From Falsiroseomonas sp035644895 (GTDB taxonomy: Bacteria; Pseudomonadota; Alphaproteobacteria; Acetobacterales; Acetobacteraceae): a stretch of DNA of 7,928 nucleotides. This document shows, piece after piece, positions 1 to 5,714 of the stretch. Below the pieces are notes generated by a model that was not told the origin of the DNA, did not search any database, and saw nothing but the letters and a program-made list of their open reading frames with translations. A program made the position numbers and the translations under genes. Where the stretch lies: the NCBI GenBank assembly GCA_035644895.1, contig DASQNQ010000074.1, forward strand, positions 1-7,928, read 5' to 3'. Every line of letters begins with the position of its first letter. The stretch's first letter is position 1.

Positions 1-1
1 C

Positions 2-721
2 GGCGCCGACCTCGCCACGATGATCCGCCGCGCCGGGGAGCTGTCCGAGGCGAACCCGATGCTTGGCCACCGCGGCTGCCGCCTCGGCATCTCCTACCCC
101 GAGATCTACGAGATGCAGGCGCGCGCGATCTTCGAGGCCGCAGTGATCACGGCCAAGGAGACGGGGAAGGCACCCGTGCCGGAGATCATGATCCCGCTGG
201 TGGCCATGCGTCGCGAGCTTGAGATCACCAAGGCGATGGTGGACCAGGTGGCGCAGGAGGTCTTCGCCGAGACCGGCTATCACGTGCTCTACCAGGTCGG
301 CACGATGATCGAGCTGCCGCGCGCCGCGCTGACGGCGGATGCCATCGCCGGCACGGCGGACTTCTTCTCCTTCGGCACGAACGACCTGACCCAGACCGTC
401 TTCGGCCTGTCGCGGGACGATGCGGGCAAGTTCCTGCCCATGTATGTCGAGAAGGGCATCCTGCCGAAGGACCCCTTCGTGTCCATCGACCCGGACGGGG
501 TGGGGGAGCTGATCCGCCTCGCGACCGAGAAGGGCCGCCGCGTGAAGCCGGACCTCAAGCTCGGCATCTGCGGGGAGCATGGCGGCGACCCGGCCTCCAT
601 CCACCTCTGCCAGCAGATGGGCCTCGACTACGTCTCCTGCTCGCCCTACCGCGTGCCCATCGCGCGGCTGGCTGCGGCGCAGGCGGCGCTGGCGGGCGGC
701 GGCGTGGACCGGACTGCCTGA
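2..721 (+). CDS. ppdK: Pyruvate phosphate dikinase, C-terminal part (5' end outside window)
   Basis: This is the C-terminal PEP/pyruvate-binding TIM-barrel domain of pyruvate phosphate dikinase, a cytosolic enzyme interconverting pyruvate + ATP + Pi and PEP + AMP + PPi. The frame is open from base 2, so the gene starts upstream; about 239 residues are visible. Family landmarks seen are GTMIELPRAAL (bases 302-334, with the metal-binding Glu), FFSFGTNDLTQ (362-394, with the Asn-Asp pair) and CGEHGGDP (569-592), whose Cys is the catalytic acid/base in PPDK. The Cys-Gly-Glu-His-Gly-Gly-Asp form and the FGTNDLTQ context favour PPDK over PEP synthase or PTS enzyme I. The protein ends normally at TGA 719-721. 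Only 7 bp separate it from the stop of the convergent membrane-protein gene. The ATG at base 20 is internal, not the true start. Regulation cannot be seen here. Confidence 0.96.
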   Translation, partial: GADLATMIRRAGELSEANPMLGHRGCRLGISYPEIYEMQARAIFEAAVITAKETGKAPVPEIMIPLVAMRRELEITKAMVDQVAQEVFAETGYHVLYQVGTMIELPRAALTADAIAGTADFFSFGTNDLTQTVFGLSRDDAGKFLPMYVEKGILPKDPFVSIDPDGVGELIRLATEKGRRVKPDLKLGICGEHGGDPASIHLCQQMGLDYVSCSPYRVPIARLAAAQAALAGGGVDRTA

Positions 722-728
722 GCCCCGG

Positions 729-1892
729 TCAGGCCGCCGCCCCGCGCGGCGGCCCGCCCTCGCGCAGGGCGAAGACCACCGGCGCCCACAGGAACAGGTA
801 GTGGGCGTTGTAGTAGGCCAGCGGGTTCGGCTCGAAGGCATAGTACACCGCCGAGAAGGCCGTCATCGCCACCGCCCAGCGCGTCGCCGGCCCGTCGGCG
901 CTTCGGGCGAGATGCCGCAGGAACAGCGCGGCCAGGACGGCCGCGGCCAGGGCGACCGGGATGCCGTAATGCAGCGCGAGCCCGAGCGCGGCGTTCTGCG
1001 CGTTGTTCAGCGACCCCTCCCCCAGCCGGAAGCGCGCGCCCATGCCTGCCAGCGGATTCTCCAGGATCAGCGCGGCGGACCGCTCCCAAAGCGGCAGGCG
1101 CTCGCTCGGGCGGCAGAACCACTGCTCGTTGTCGCAGAACAGGGCGCGGAAGGCGCCCTCGATCAGCACGAGCGAGGAGGCGGCCAGAAAGGCGAGCGGC
1201 GGGAGCCACACCACCAGCCGGCCGGGACGCCGCCGCAGCAGGACCAGCCCGGCGCCGAGCAGCAGCCCCATCAACGGCCCGCGGCTCTGGGAGAGCAGGA
1301 CGGCCGCGAAAGCCGCGGCGATGCCGGCCAGGATCCCCAGCGCCTGGAGGCGGGACCACCCCCCCTCCCGCAGCAGCACCAGCCCGGCCAGCGCCGCCAC
1401 CGCGGCCACGGCGGCGCCGGGGATGGCGTTGGCGGGCCGCCCGAGCGGCAGCAGCCGCACCGCCAGCGGGTCGGTGGTGAGGAGGTGCAGCGCGACGGCC
1501 CCGGCTGCCGAGGCCGCGCCGGTCACGAACAGGACCAGCAGCAGGCGCCGCGTCCCGAACGCATCGAGCAGGAGCCAGACGAGCGCCGCGAAGAGGGCAA
1601 TCAGTGCCAGGTTCTGCACGCCCGAGAGCCAGTCGTGCAGATCCACGCTCTCCGAGAGTGCGGTCGCGCCCAGCATGTAGGCCGCGAAGAGGGCGAGCCC
1701 CAGCAGCACGGCGCGCACCGCCCGACGCGGCAGCGCACCCGAGGCCAGACCCAGCGACGCCACCACGGCGACCACGACCAGCACCAGGTCGGACAGCACG
1801 CGGAGCCGCAGGAAGTAGATGTTCAGCATCAGCAGCGCGGCGGCCGCCAGCAGCGCGGCCCGGAGCCGGTCCTGCGTTACCGTCAGCCTCAT
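729..1892 (-). CDS. O-antigen ligase/polymerase-like (WaaL/Wzy family) membrane protein
   Basis: This is a 387-residue, strongly hydrophobic protein with roughly ten predicted membrane segments by eye (for example residues 11-29, 33-50, 60-78, 92-110, 116-138, 157-173, 183-200, 206-219, 228-245, 308-326, 338-352, 361-375). Family marks are SQSRGPLMG (201-209), a periplasmic-type loop with four charged residues and two Cys (246-272), then LWERSAALILENPLAGMG (268-285) and a polar stretch NNAQNAAL before GIP (310-312). These match the Wzy_C/O-antigen ligase layout, so it probably transfers or polymerises undecaprenyl-linked glycan at the periplasmic face of the inner membrane. Where WaaL-type enzymes usually have His-Asn, this protein has Gln299-Asn300. 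Start ATG 1890-1892 overlaps the TGA of the upstream GT61 gene (ATGA), with no strong ribosome site, suggesting translational coupling. The exact substrate is unknown. Confidence 0.82.
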   Translation of the reverse strand: MRLTVTQDRLRAALLAAAALLMLNIYFLRLRVLSDLVLVVVAVVASLGLASGALPRRAVRAVLLGLALFAAYMLGATALSESVDLHDWLSGVQNLALIALFAALVWLLLDAFGTRRLLLVLFVTGAASAAGAVALHLLTTDPLAVRLLPLGRPANAIPGAAVAAVAALAGLVLLREGGWSRLQALGILAGIAAAFAAVLLSQSRGPLMGLLLGAGLVLLRRRPGRLVVWLPPLAFLAASSLVLIEGAFRALFCDNEQWFCRPSERLPLWERSAALILENPLAGMGARFRLGEGSLNNAQNAALGLALHYGIPVALAAAVLAALFLRHLARSADGPATRWAVAMTAFSAVYYAFEPNPLAYYNAHYLFLWAPVVFALREGGPPRGAAA

Positions 1893-3067
1893 GGCAGCAG
1901 CGCGTCCACCTGGCGCGCCACCTCGGCGGCGTCGATGGCGAAGCCCTGCCGGTCTCCCTCCGACCCACCGAGGATCGAGGTGTAATCCATGCCGGCGCAG
2001 GCCGCCCAGAACAGGCCCGTGGTCTTGCGCCCGTCATCGGCCATGATCTCGATCAGCCGTGCCGAAGGCTTCCCGAAGACCACGTTCACGATGCCCGCGC
2101 CGTGCACGCCGAGCAGGACGTCGCAGCCGCCGAAGACGGCGAGCTGCTCGGCGTGGTTCGTCCAGCGCGCCTCGAACACGCTGAAGCCGCGCTCGCGCAG
2201 CAGGGCGATCAGCTCCGCCTCGCCCTCCATCCGGCGCAGCCGGGCGTCGCCGCGCGTCAGGTACACGCGGGCCGCGCCGGGTGGTGCCGGCGCCTCACCG
2301 GCCGCGGCGAAGATCCCGCGCAGCAGCCCGGTGACCTCCGGCATGGCGTAGGTGTGCTCGCCATTGCCGACCACCGCCTCGCAGCAGACATAGGCATCGC
2401 ACAGCACCCCCTCGCCTCGCCCGATGGGCAGGACACGGGAGGCGAGGCCGAGCCGCAGCATGCCCTCGGCGAAGCGCAGCGCCACGGGGTTGTCGTCCCG
2501 CGCATGGACCAGCGTGACCGGCCTCTCGCGCGAGATCAGGCCGAGATGCGCGGCGAAGGCGATGGGCGCCAGGTAGTCCGTGAGCAGGTGGCCGTAGTGC
2601 TTCATGCGCGGCACCAGCACGGCCCGGCCCTCCACCCGGATCGGGGCCGCCCGCAGCGGGCGGGGGCGCGTGACGGACCAGTTGGTCGGCCCGGTCCGGG
2701 CGGTCGAGGCGACGCGCCCCTGCGCCAGATCGACCGGCTGCAGGATGCGGCCGGGGATGTAGATCTCCGGCGCCTGCCAGACCACGCGCCGCAGCCGCGG
2801 GAAGGGCGGCGCGCCGGGCCGGCCCGTCATGATGTCCCGGTTGTGCGCCGAGACGCGCGCAAGCTCCGCCGCGTAGCGCGGCGCCGCCATGGGGGCGACG
2901 ATCTCGTCGTCATGCAGCCAGGCGAGGCCGGACGGCACGGCGAAGGCCGGGAAGAAGTCGAGCAGCCGCGCCGCCGCGGGCGACCGGCGCGTGACCAGGG
3001 AGAAGGCGGCATGGGCCCTGGGCTTGAGGTCAAGCCAGCGACGCAAGCCCTTGCGGTGTCGTGCCAT
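1889..3067 (-). CDS. Glycosyltransferase family 61 protein
   Basis: This 392-residue soluble-looking protein matches GT61 (DUF563), a family of cytosolic or peripheral glycosyltransferases found in bacterial polysaccharide loci; donor and acceptor are unknown. Features in order: HYGHLLTDYL (157-166), the family's central His-containing motif; YLTRGDARLRR (269-279), the R-rich motif usually written YxxR..AxxRR; EAEL (283-286); an Ala-Glu-Gln at 306-308; and GVHGAGIVNVVF (320-331), the hallmark G-x-H-G-A-G nucleotide-sugar site, followed by LIEI (338-341). The frame stays open upstream to a GTG at 3301, but the Arg/Gly/Pro-rich extension has no domain. ATG 3065-3067 is preferred because GAGGGG lies 4 bp upstream. 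The stop overlaps the start of the ligase-like gene by 4 bp, so the two form an operon, consistent with a shared surface-glycan role. Confidence 0.88.
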   Translation of the reverse strand: MARHRKGLRRWLDLKPRAHAAFSLVTRRSPAAARLLDFFPAFAVPSGLAWLHDDEIVAPMAAPRYAAELARVSAHNRDIMTGRPGAPPFPRLRRVVWQAPEIYIPGRILQPVDLAQGRVASTARTGPTNWSVTRPRPLRAAPIRVEGRAVLVPRMKHYGHLLTDYLAPIAFAAHLGLISRERPVTLVHARDDNPVALRFAEGMLRLGLASRVLPIGRGEGVLCDAYVCCEAVVGNGEHTYAMPEVTGLLRGIFAAAGEAPAPPGAARVYLTRGDARLRRMEGEAELIALLRERGFSVFEARWTNHAEQLAVFGGCDVLLGVHGAGIVNVVFGKPSARLIEIMADDGRKTTGLFWAACAGMDYTSILGGSEGDRQGFAIDAAEVARQVDALLP

Positions 3068-3071
3068 GAGG

Positions 3072-3077
3072 CCCCTC
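3072..3077 (-). promoter_or_regulatory. Ribosome binding site of the GT61 gene
   Basis: On the minus strand GAGGGG lies four bases before ATG 3065-3067. It is the only purine-rich Shine-Dalgarno-like stretch near any candidate start of this frame, and it decides against the longer GTG start at 3301. Confidence 0.55.
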
Positions 3078-3265
3078 GCAGTGATGCCGTTCCTCTGCGG
3101 CACGATCCGGGCGGGCTCACCGCAGCCCCGTCGGATGGGCGTGCCGCAGGGGCAACAACCTGCCCGCGCAAGGAAGGCGGGCGGGCCTCTCTGCCGGGCC
3201 GGGCGGGGTGGCGCAAGACCCCGTGATGCCTTGCGCAGGCGCACGGGCCGTTCCGCCGGCAGGCC

Positions 3266-3290
3266 CGAACCGGCCGCGCCCGCACCCGTT
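3266..3290 (+). promoter_or_regulatory. Candidate EcfG-type general-stress promoter of the SDR gene
   Basis: CGAAC (3266-3270), a 16-bp spacer, then CGTT (3287-3290). The alphaproteobacterial general-stress sigma factor EcfG recognises GGAAC-N16/17-CGTT; this matches eight of nine positions with correct spacing. A transcript starting about 6-8 bp downstream would have a leader of some 20 bases containing the GAGGA ribosome site before ATG 3319. The downstream gene belongs to an SDR group that includes general-stress proteins, which fits. In such GC-rich DNA a chance match is possible. The reverse strand of the same block reads GGAAC-N16-GGTT, so the element is nearly symmetric. Confidence 0.45.
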
Positions 3291-3306
3291 CCCCGGGGCA
3301 CAGGTT

Positions 3307-3311
3307 GAGGA
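3307..3311 (+). promoter_or_regulatory. Ribosome binding site of the SDR gene
   Basis: GAGGA lies seven bases before ATG 3319-3321. It supports this start over in-frame ATG codons at 3208 and 3226, whose 5' extension has no recognisable protein content. Confidence 0.65.
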
Positions 3312-3318
3312 CCGCCCC

Positions 3319-4179
3319 ATGCCCGACGACACCCCCTTCCCCCCGCAGCACCAGTCCCACCAGCCCGGCATCGAGGCGCAGATGTCGCCGCGCCCGCAAT
3401 CGGCGATGGAGCGATGGAAGCCCGCCGGGAAGCTCACCGGCCTTGCCGCCATCGTCACCGGGGGCGACAGCGGCATCGGCCGCGCGGTCGCCATCGGCTT
3501 CGCGAAGGAGGGGGCGGACGTCGCGATCCTCTACCTCGACGAGAACGAGGACGCGCAGGACACGAAGCGCCGCATCGAGGCCGAGGGCCGGCGCTGCGTC
3601 GCCATCGGCGGCGACATCGGCGACCCGCAGTTCTGCCAGGATGCCGTCAAGCAGGTGGTGCAGGCCTTCGGGCGGCTCGACATCCTGGTGAACAACGCCG
3701 CCGAGCAGCATGTGTGCGAGGACTTCGCCGAGATCCCCGTCGCGCAGGTCGAGCGGACCTTCCGCACGAACATCTTCGGCTACATGTGGATGGCCAAGGC
3801 CGCGCTGCCCCACCTGAAGGAGGGGGCGTGCATCATCAACTCCACCTCCGTCACCGCCTACAAGGGCAACCCGGGGCTGATCGACTACGCCAGCACGAAG
3901 GGCGCGATCGTCGCCTTCACGCGCTCGCTCGCGACGGCGTTGGCCTCGAAGAAGATCCGGGTGAACGCGGTGGCGCCGGGGCCGATCTGGACGCCGCTCA
4001 TCCCGGCCTCCTTCGACGAGGAGAAGACGGCGCAGCACGGCCAGTCCGCGCCGATGGAGCGTGCGGGGCAGCCGGACGAGGTCGCGCCCTCCTACATCTT
4101 CCTGGCCAGCAACGCCGACAGCTCCTACATCTCGGGCCAGGTGCTGCACCCGAACGGGGGCACGGTGGTGAACGGGTGA
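3319..4179 (+). CDS. SDR family oxidoreductase, YghA/general-stress-protein-39 type
   Basis: This 286-residue cytosolic NAD(P)-dependent short-chain dehydrogenase has a Rossmann fold. Visible motifs are TGGDSGIG (47-54, cofactor glycine loop), D99-I (adenine-side acidic residue), NNAA (125-128), N151, catalytic S177, Y190 and K194 (YASTK), and the PG motif at 220-221. All catalytic residues are present. The polar N-terminal extension with HQPGIEAQMSPRPQ (15-28) before the fold resembles the tail of E. coli YghA and Bacillus general stress protein 39, which places it in that subgroup rather than among FabG-like enzymes. E. coli YghA is about 294 residues, so length is normal. The likely reaction is reduction of aldehydes or ketones, or polyol/sugar oxidation; the substrate cannot be read from sequence. 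It is a single-gene unit, divergent from the GT61 operon, with a possible EcfG promoter immediately upstream. Confidence 0.93.
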   Translation: MPDDTPFPPQHQSHQPGIEAQMSPRPQSAMERWKPAGKLTGLAAIVTGGDSGIGRAVAIGFAKEGADVAILYLDENEDAQDTKRRIEAEGRRCVAIGGDIGDPQFCQDAVKQVVQAFGRLDILVNNAAEQHVCEDFAEIPVAQVERTFRTNIFGYMWMAKAALPHLKEGACIINSTSVTAYKGNPGLIDYASTKGAIVAFTRSLATALASKKIRVNAVAPGPIWTPLIPASFDEEKTAQHGQSAPMERAGQPDEVAPSYIFLASNADSSYISGQVLHPNGGTVVNG

Positions 4180-4204
4180 TGTCGCCCGGCGTGTGTTCCA
4201 ACCC

Positions 4205-4230
4205 GCGGCTCGCGAAGCGGGCCGAGCCGC
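4205..4230. terminator. GC-rich hairpin downstream of the SDR gene
   Basis: GCGGCTCG (4205-4212) pairs with CGAGCCGC (4223-4230): an 8-bp perfect stem with a 10-base loop, 25 bp after the SDR stop and between convergent genes. There is no T-run after it on either strand, so it is not a classic intrinsic terminator, though T-poor hairpins are often used in GC-rich genomes. It could serve either direction. Confidence 0.4.
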
Positions 4231-4241
4231 CGAATCGCGGC

Positions 4242-4257
4242 CGCCGCACCTGCGGCG
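4242..4257. terminator. Second hairpin in the convergent gap
   Basis: CGCCGC (4242-4247) pairs with GCGGCG (4252-4257) around an ACCT loop. It is a compact 6-bp stem without a T-tract, one of three hairpins placed in series between two convergent genes. A terminator role is inferred from position only. Confidence 0.3.
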
Positions 4258-4261
4258 AACC

Positions 4262-4282
4262 CAGGCGCGGCGCCGGCGCCTG
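4262..4282. terminator. Third hairpin in the convergent gap
   Basis: CAGGCGC (4262-4268) pairs with GCGCCTG (4276-4282) around a 7-base loop that itself contains the palindrome GGCGCC. It lies 45 bp beyond the stop of the minus-strand methyltransferase-like gene. No T-run follows. It may terminate that transcript or block read-through. Confidence 0.35.
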
Positions 4283-4327
4283 AGGCGCGCAGATGTGTCG
4301 GCATTCGCGCCGGTCAGTTATGAAGGG

Positions 4328-4792
4328 CTACATCCACTTCCGCACGCGGCCCTGGTAGGCCGCGTAGGCGGGCCCGAAGCGGCGGAGGAGGTACGCCTCC
4401 TCCCGCGCGATCACCAGGCGGTCGAGCAGGCCGTGCAGCACCGCGACCGCCACCCAGAACCACAGCGTCCCGAAGCTCAGCGCAACGCCCGTCGCGCCGA
4501 GCAGGAAGCCGAGATAGACCGGGTTGCGGCTGAACCGGAACGGCCCGCCCTCCACCATCGCCGCATCGGGCCGGTCGGGACGAGGGTCGTTGCCCGCCCT
4601 GACCAGCGCGAGCACCGCCCAGCCGATCAGGCCAAGTGCCAGGAACAGCACCATGCCGCCGAGTGCCGGGGCTGGCGGTCCGAGCTGCACCGTCCAGGCC
4701 TGGTCGAGCACCCAGGCCGCGGCCAGCACGCCCAAGACCATCACCGGCGGCGGGACGCGCACGCCGGGGCCGTCCGCCGCCTGCTCAGCCAT
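4328..4792 (-). CDS. Isoprenylcysteine carboxyl methyltransferase (ICMT)-like membrane protein
   Basis: This 154-residue integral membrane protein belongs to the ICMT/phospholipid-methyltransferase-like superfamily, which uses S-adenosylmethionine at the membrane face. Hydrophobic segments lie near residues 15-33, 44-65 and 93-121. The superfamily core is clear: GPFRFSRNPVYLG (83-95), E131-E132, then LRRFGPAYAAYQGRVRKWM (136-154), i.e. the usual E..L...FG..Y..Y...V.RW ending. Length is typical for the bacterial members. The in-frame upstream extension to 4942 is Arg/Ser-rich and lies wholly inside the YgfZ-like gene, so ATG 4790-4792 is chosen; it overlaps the upstream stop by 8 bp, suggesting coupled translation. 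Bacteria lack prenylated CAAX proteins in general, so the substrate is unknown. No functional link with YgfZ is established. Confidence 0.8.
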   Translation of the reverse strand: MAEQAADGPGVRVPPPVMVLGVLAAAWVLDQAWTVQLGPPAPALGGMVLFLALGLIGWAVLALVRAGNDPRPDRPDAAMVEGGPFRFSRNPVYLGFLLGATGVALSFGTLWFWVAVAVLHGLLDRLVIAREEAYLLRRFGPAYAAYQGRVRKWM

Positions 4793-5606
4793 CCGCACGC
4801 TCGGGCAGGCGCATCCAGCCCGGGATCCGCGGGGTGAGCCGCGCCGCGCCGCAGGCGAGCGGCCCCTCCAGCGCGTCGAGGCGCAGCAGCGCGAGGCCGA
4901 GAGCGTCCCGGCCCGACCGCATCTCCCCCACTTCCGCGCCACCCCGCATCACCGGCGTGCCGGGCGGGGGCAGCGCGCCCTCGACCTCCACCGGGACCAG
5001 CCGGCGCTTGAGCAGGCCGCGGTACTTGGTCCGGGCCGTCAGCTCCTGGCCCATGTAGCAGCCCTTGCTCCAGGACACGCCGACCAGCTCGTCAAAGCCG
5101 CCCTCGAGCAGGACGGAGCGCTCGGGCTCCATGTCCGGCGCGCCATCCGGAAGGCCGAGCACCAGGCGGTGACGGTCGTAGGCTGCGAAGTCGGCATCCG
5201 TGGCGACGGGCACGGCGGAAATCGCCCGCCACCCGGACTCGGGCAGGCGCGGGTCCGGCGCGGCGATCGCACCTTCCGGCGGTGCGGCGCCGCCCCACGC
5301 CGCGAGGACCCGCAGTTCCTCCGACGCGTCCCGCAACGCGACCTGGGCGCGCAACCGGAAGCGCGACAGGCGCTGGACCAGCATGGCGGCCTGGTCGCGT
5401 GCGCAGTCGAGCAGCAGGCGCTCCCCGTCGGCGAGGATGAAGAAGTCCGCGAGGTACTTGCCCTGGGGCGTCAGGAGCGCCGCCCACACGGCCTGGCCCG
5501 GCGCAGCCCGGGTGACGTCGTTGGAGACGAGGCCCTGGAGGAAGCCGACGCGGTCCGCGCCCGAAACCTCCACCACGCCCCGATCCGGAAGGAAAGCAAT
5601 TGGCAT
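4785..5606 (-). CDS. ygfZ: YgfZ/GcvT-fold folate-binding protein (Fe-S enzyme maintenance)
   Basis: This 273-residue cytosolic protein resembles the T-protein of the glycine cleavage system. The diagnostic YgfZ motif K-G-C-Y-x-G-Q-E is complete at 181-188 (KGCYMGQE), including the conserved Cys183, followed by LTARTKYRG (189-197). The N-terminal half has the family pattern RVGFLQGLVSNDV (19-31) and LLTPQGKYLADFFIL (44-58). In E. coli, YgfZ acts with tetrahydrofolate to support assembly or repair of certain Fe-S enzymes such as MiaB; the same role is inferred here. Length is somewhat below the E. coli protein (about 326) but usual for alphaproteobacterial members. ATG 5604-5606 is preferred over an in-frame TTG at 5642 because the extra residues (MRRRRRVPTSSR) look non-coding; neither has a clear ribosome site. 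It is first gene of a two-gene unit and divergent from the GT9 gene. Confidence 0.92.
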   Translation of the reverse strand: MPIAFLPDRGVVEVSGADRVGFLQGLVSNDVTRAAPGQAVWAALLTPQGKYLADFFILADGERLLLDCARDQAAMLVQRLSRFRLRAQVALRDASEELRVLAAWGGAAPPEGAIAAPDPRLPESGWRAISAVPVATDADFAAYDRHRLVLGLPDGAPDMEPERSVLLEGGFDELVGVSWSKGCYMGQELTARTKYRGLLKRRLVPVEVEGALPPPGTPVMRGGAEVGEMRSGRDALGLALLRLDALEGPLACGAARLTPRIPGWMRLPERADG

Positions 5607-5705
5607 GCGTGACGAGGTGGGCACCCGGCGCCGCCGCCGCAACGGGTCGCCGCAATCCCCTGCCCTCCGGCGGGGCGCCAGCCGGCAGCGGGCATGCTAT
5701 GGGCC

Positions 5706-5709
5706 AGGG
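5706..5709 (+). promoter_or_regulatory. Ribosome binding site of the GT9 gene
   Basis: AGGG lies five bases before ATG 5715-5717. The alternative in-frame ATG at 5694 has no such site and would add seven residues (MLWARAR) before the conserved MRILFV start. The remainder of the 108-bp divergent gap (5607-5714) shows no convincing promoter hexamers by eye. Confidence 0.4.
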
Positions 5710-5714
5710 CACGC

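Larger units (their letters stand above)
3068..3318. other. Divergent intergenic region between GT61 and SDR genes
   Basis: This 251-bp stretch separates two divergent starts and must hold promoters for both. Apart from the EcfG-like block at 3266-3290 and the two ribosome sites, it has a short inverted repeat, GCCCGC (3162-3167) with GCGGGC (3177-3182), of unknown role. No small gene with a convincing start and ribosome site is seen. Open frames extend into it from both sides but lack any recognisable protein pattern. Confidence 0.6.

Noticed and set aside
646..2037. 463-codon minus-strand frame overlapping the ligase-like gene
   Set aside because: Same-strand shadow in another frame; Arg/Ala/Gly-rich with no motif, while the 729-1892 frame has membrane segments and family signatures.
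3089..3093. GGAAC on the minus strand just upstream of the GT61 gene as an EcfG promoter
   Set aside because: At a 16-17 bp spacing there is no CGTT, and the -10 would fall on the start codon region.
3162..3182. Inverted repeat GCCCGC/GCGGGC as a terminator or attenuator
   Set aside because: Only a 6-bp stem, no T-run, and such repeats are common at this GC content; kept only as a note in the intergenic entry.
579..3226. Long plus-strand open frames opposite the GT61 and ligase-like genes (579-1985 and 1604-3226)
   Set aside because: They are antisense to genes with clear family motifs, and their translations are low-complexity Arg/Pro/Gln/Ala-rich text, typical of shadow frames in very GC-rich DNA.
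3068..3301. N-terminal extension of the GT61 gene to GTG 3301
   Set aside because: The 78 extra residues are Arg/Pro/Gly-rich with no domain, would overlap the SDR promoter, and the ATG at 3067 has its own ribosome site.
2827..4149. 440-codon minus-strand frame opposite the SDR gene
   Set aside because: The SDR frame on the other strand has a complete catalytic set; the antisense product has no recognisable domain.
4524..5612. 362-codon plus-strand frame opposite the YgfZ-like and ICMT-like genes
   Set aside because: Antisense to genes with diagnostic motifs (KGCYMGQE and GPFRFSRNPVYLG); translation is His/Arg/Gln-rich shadow text.
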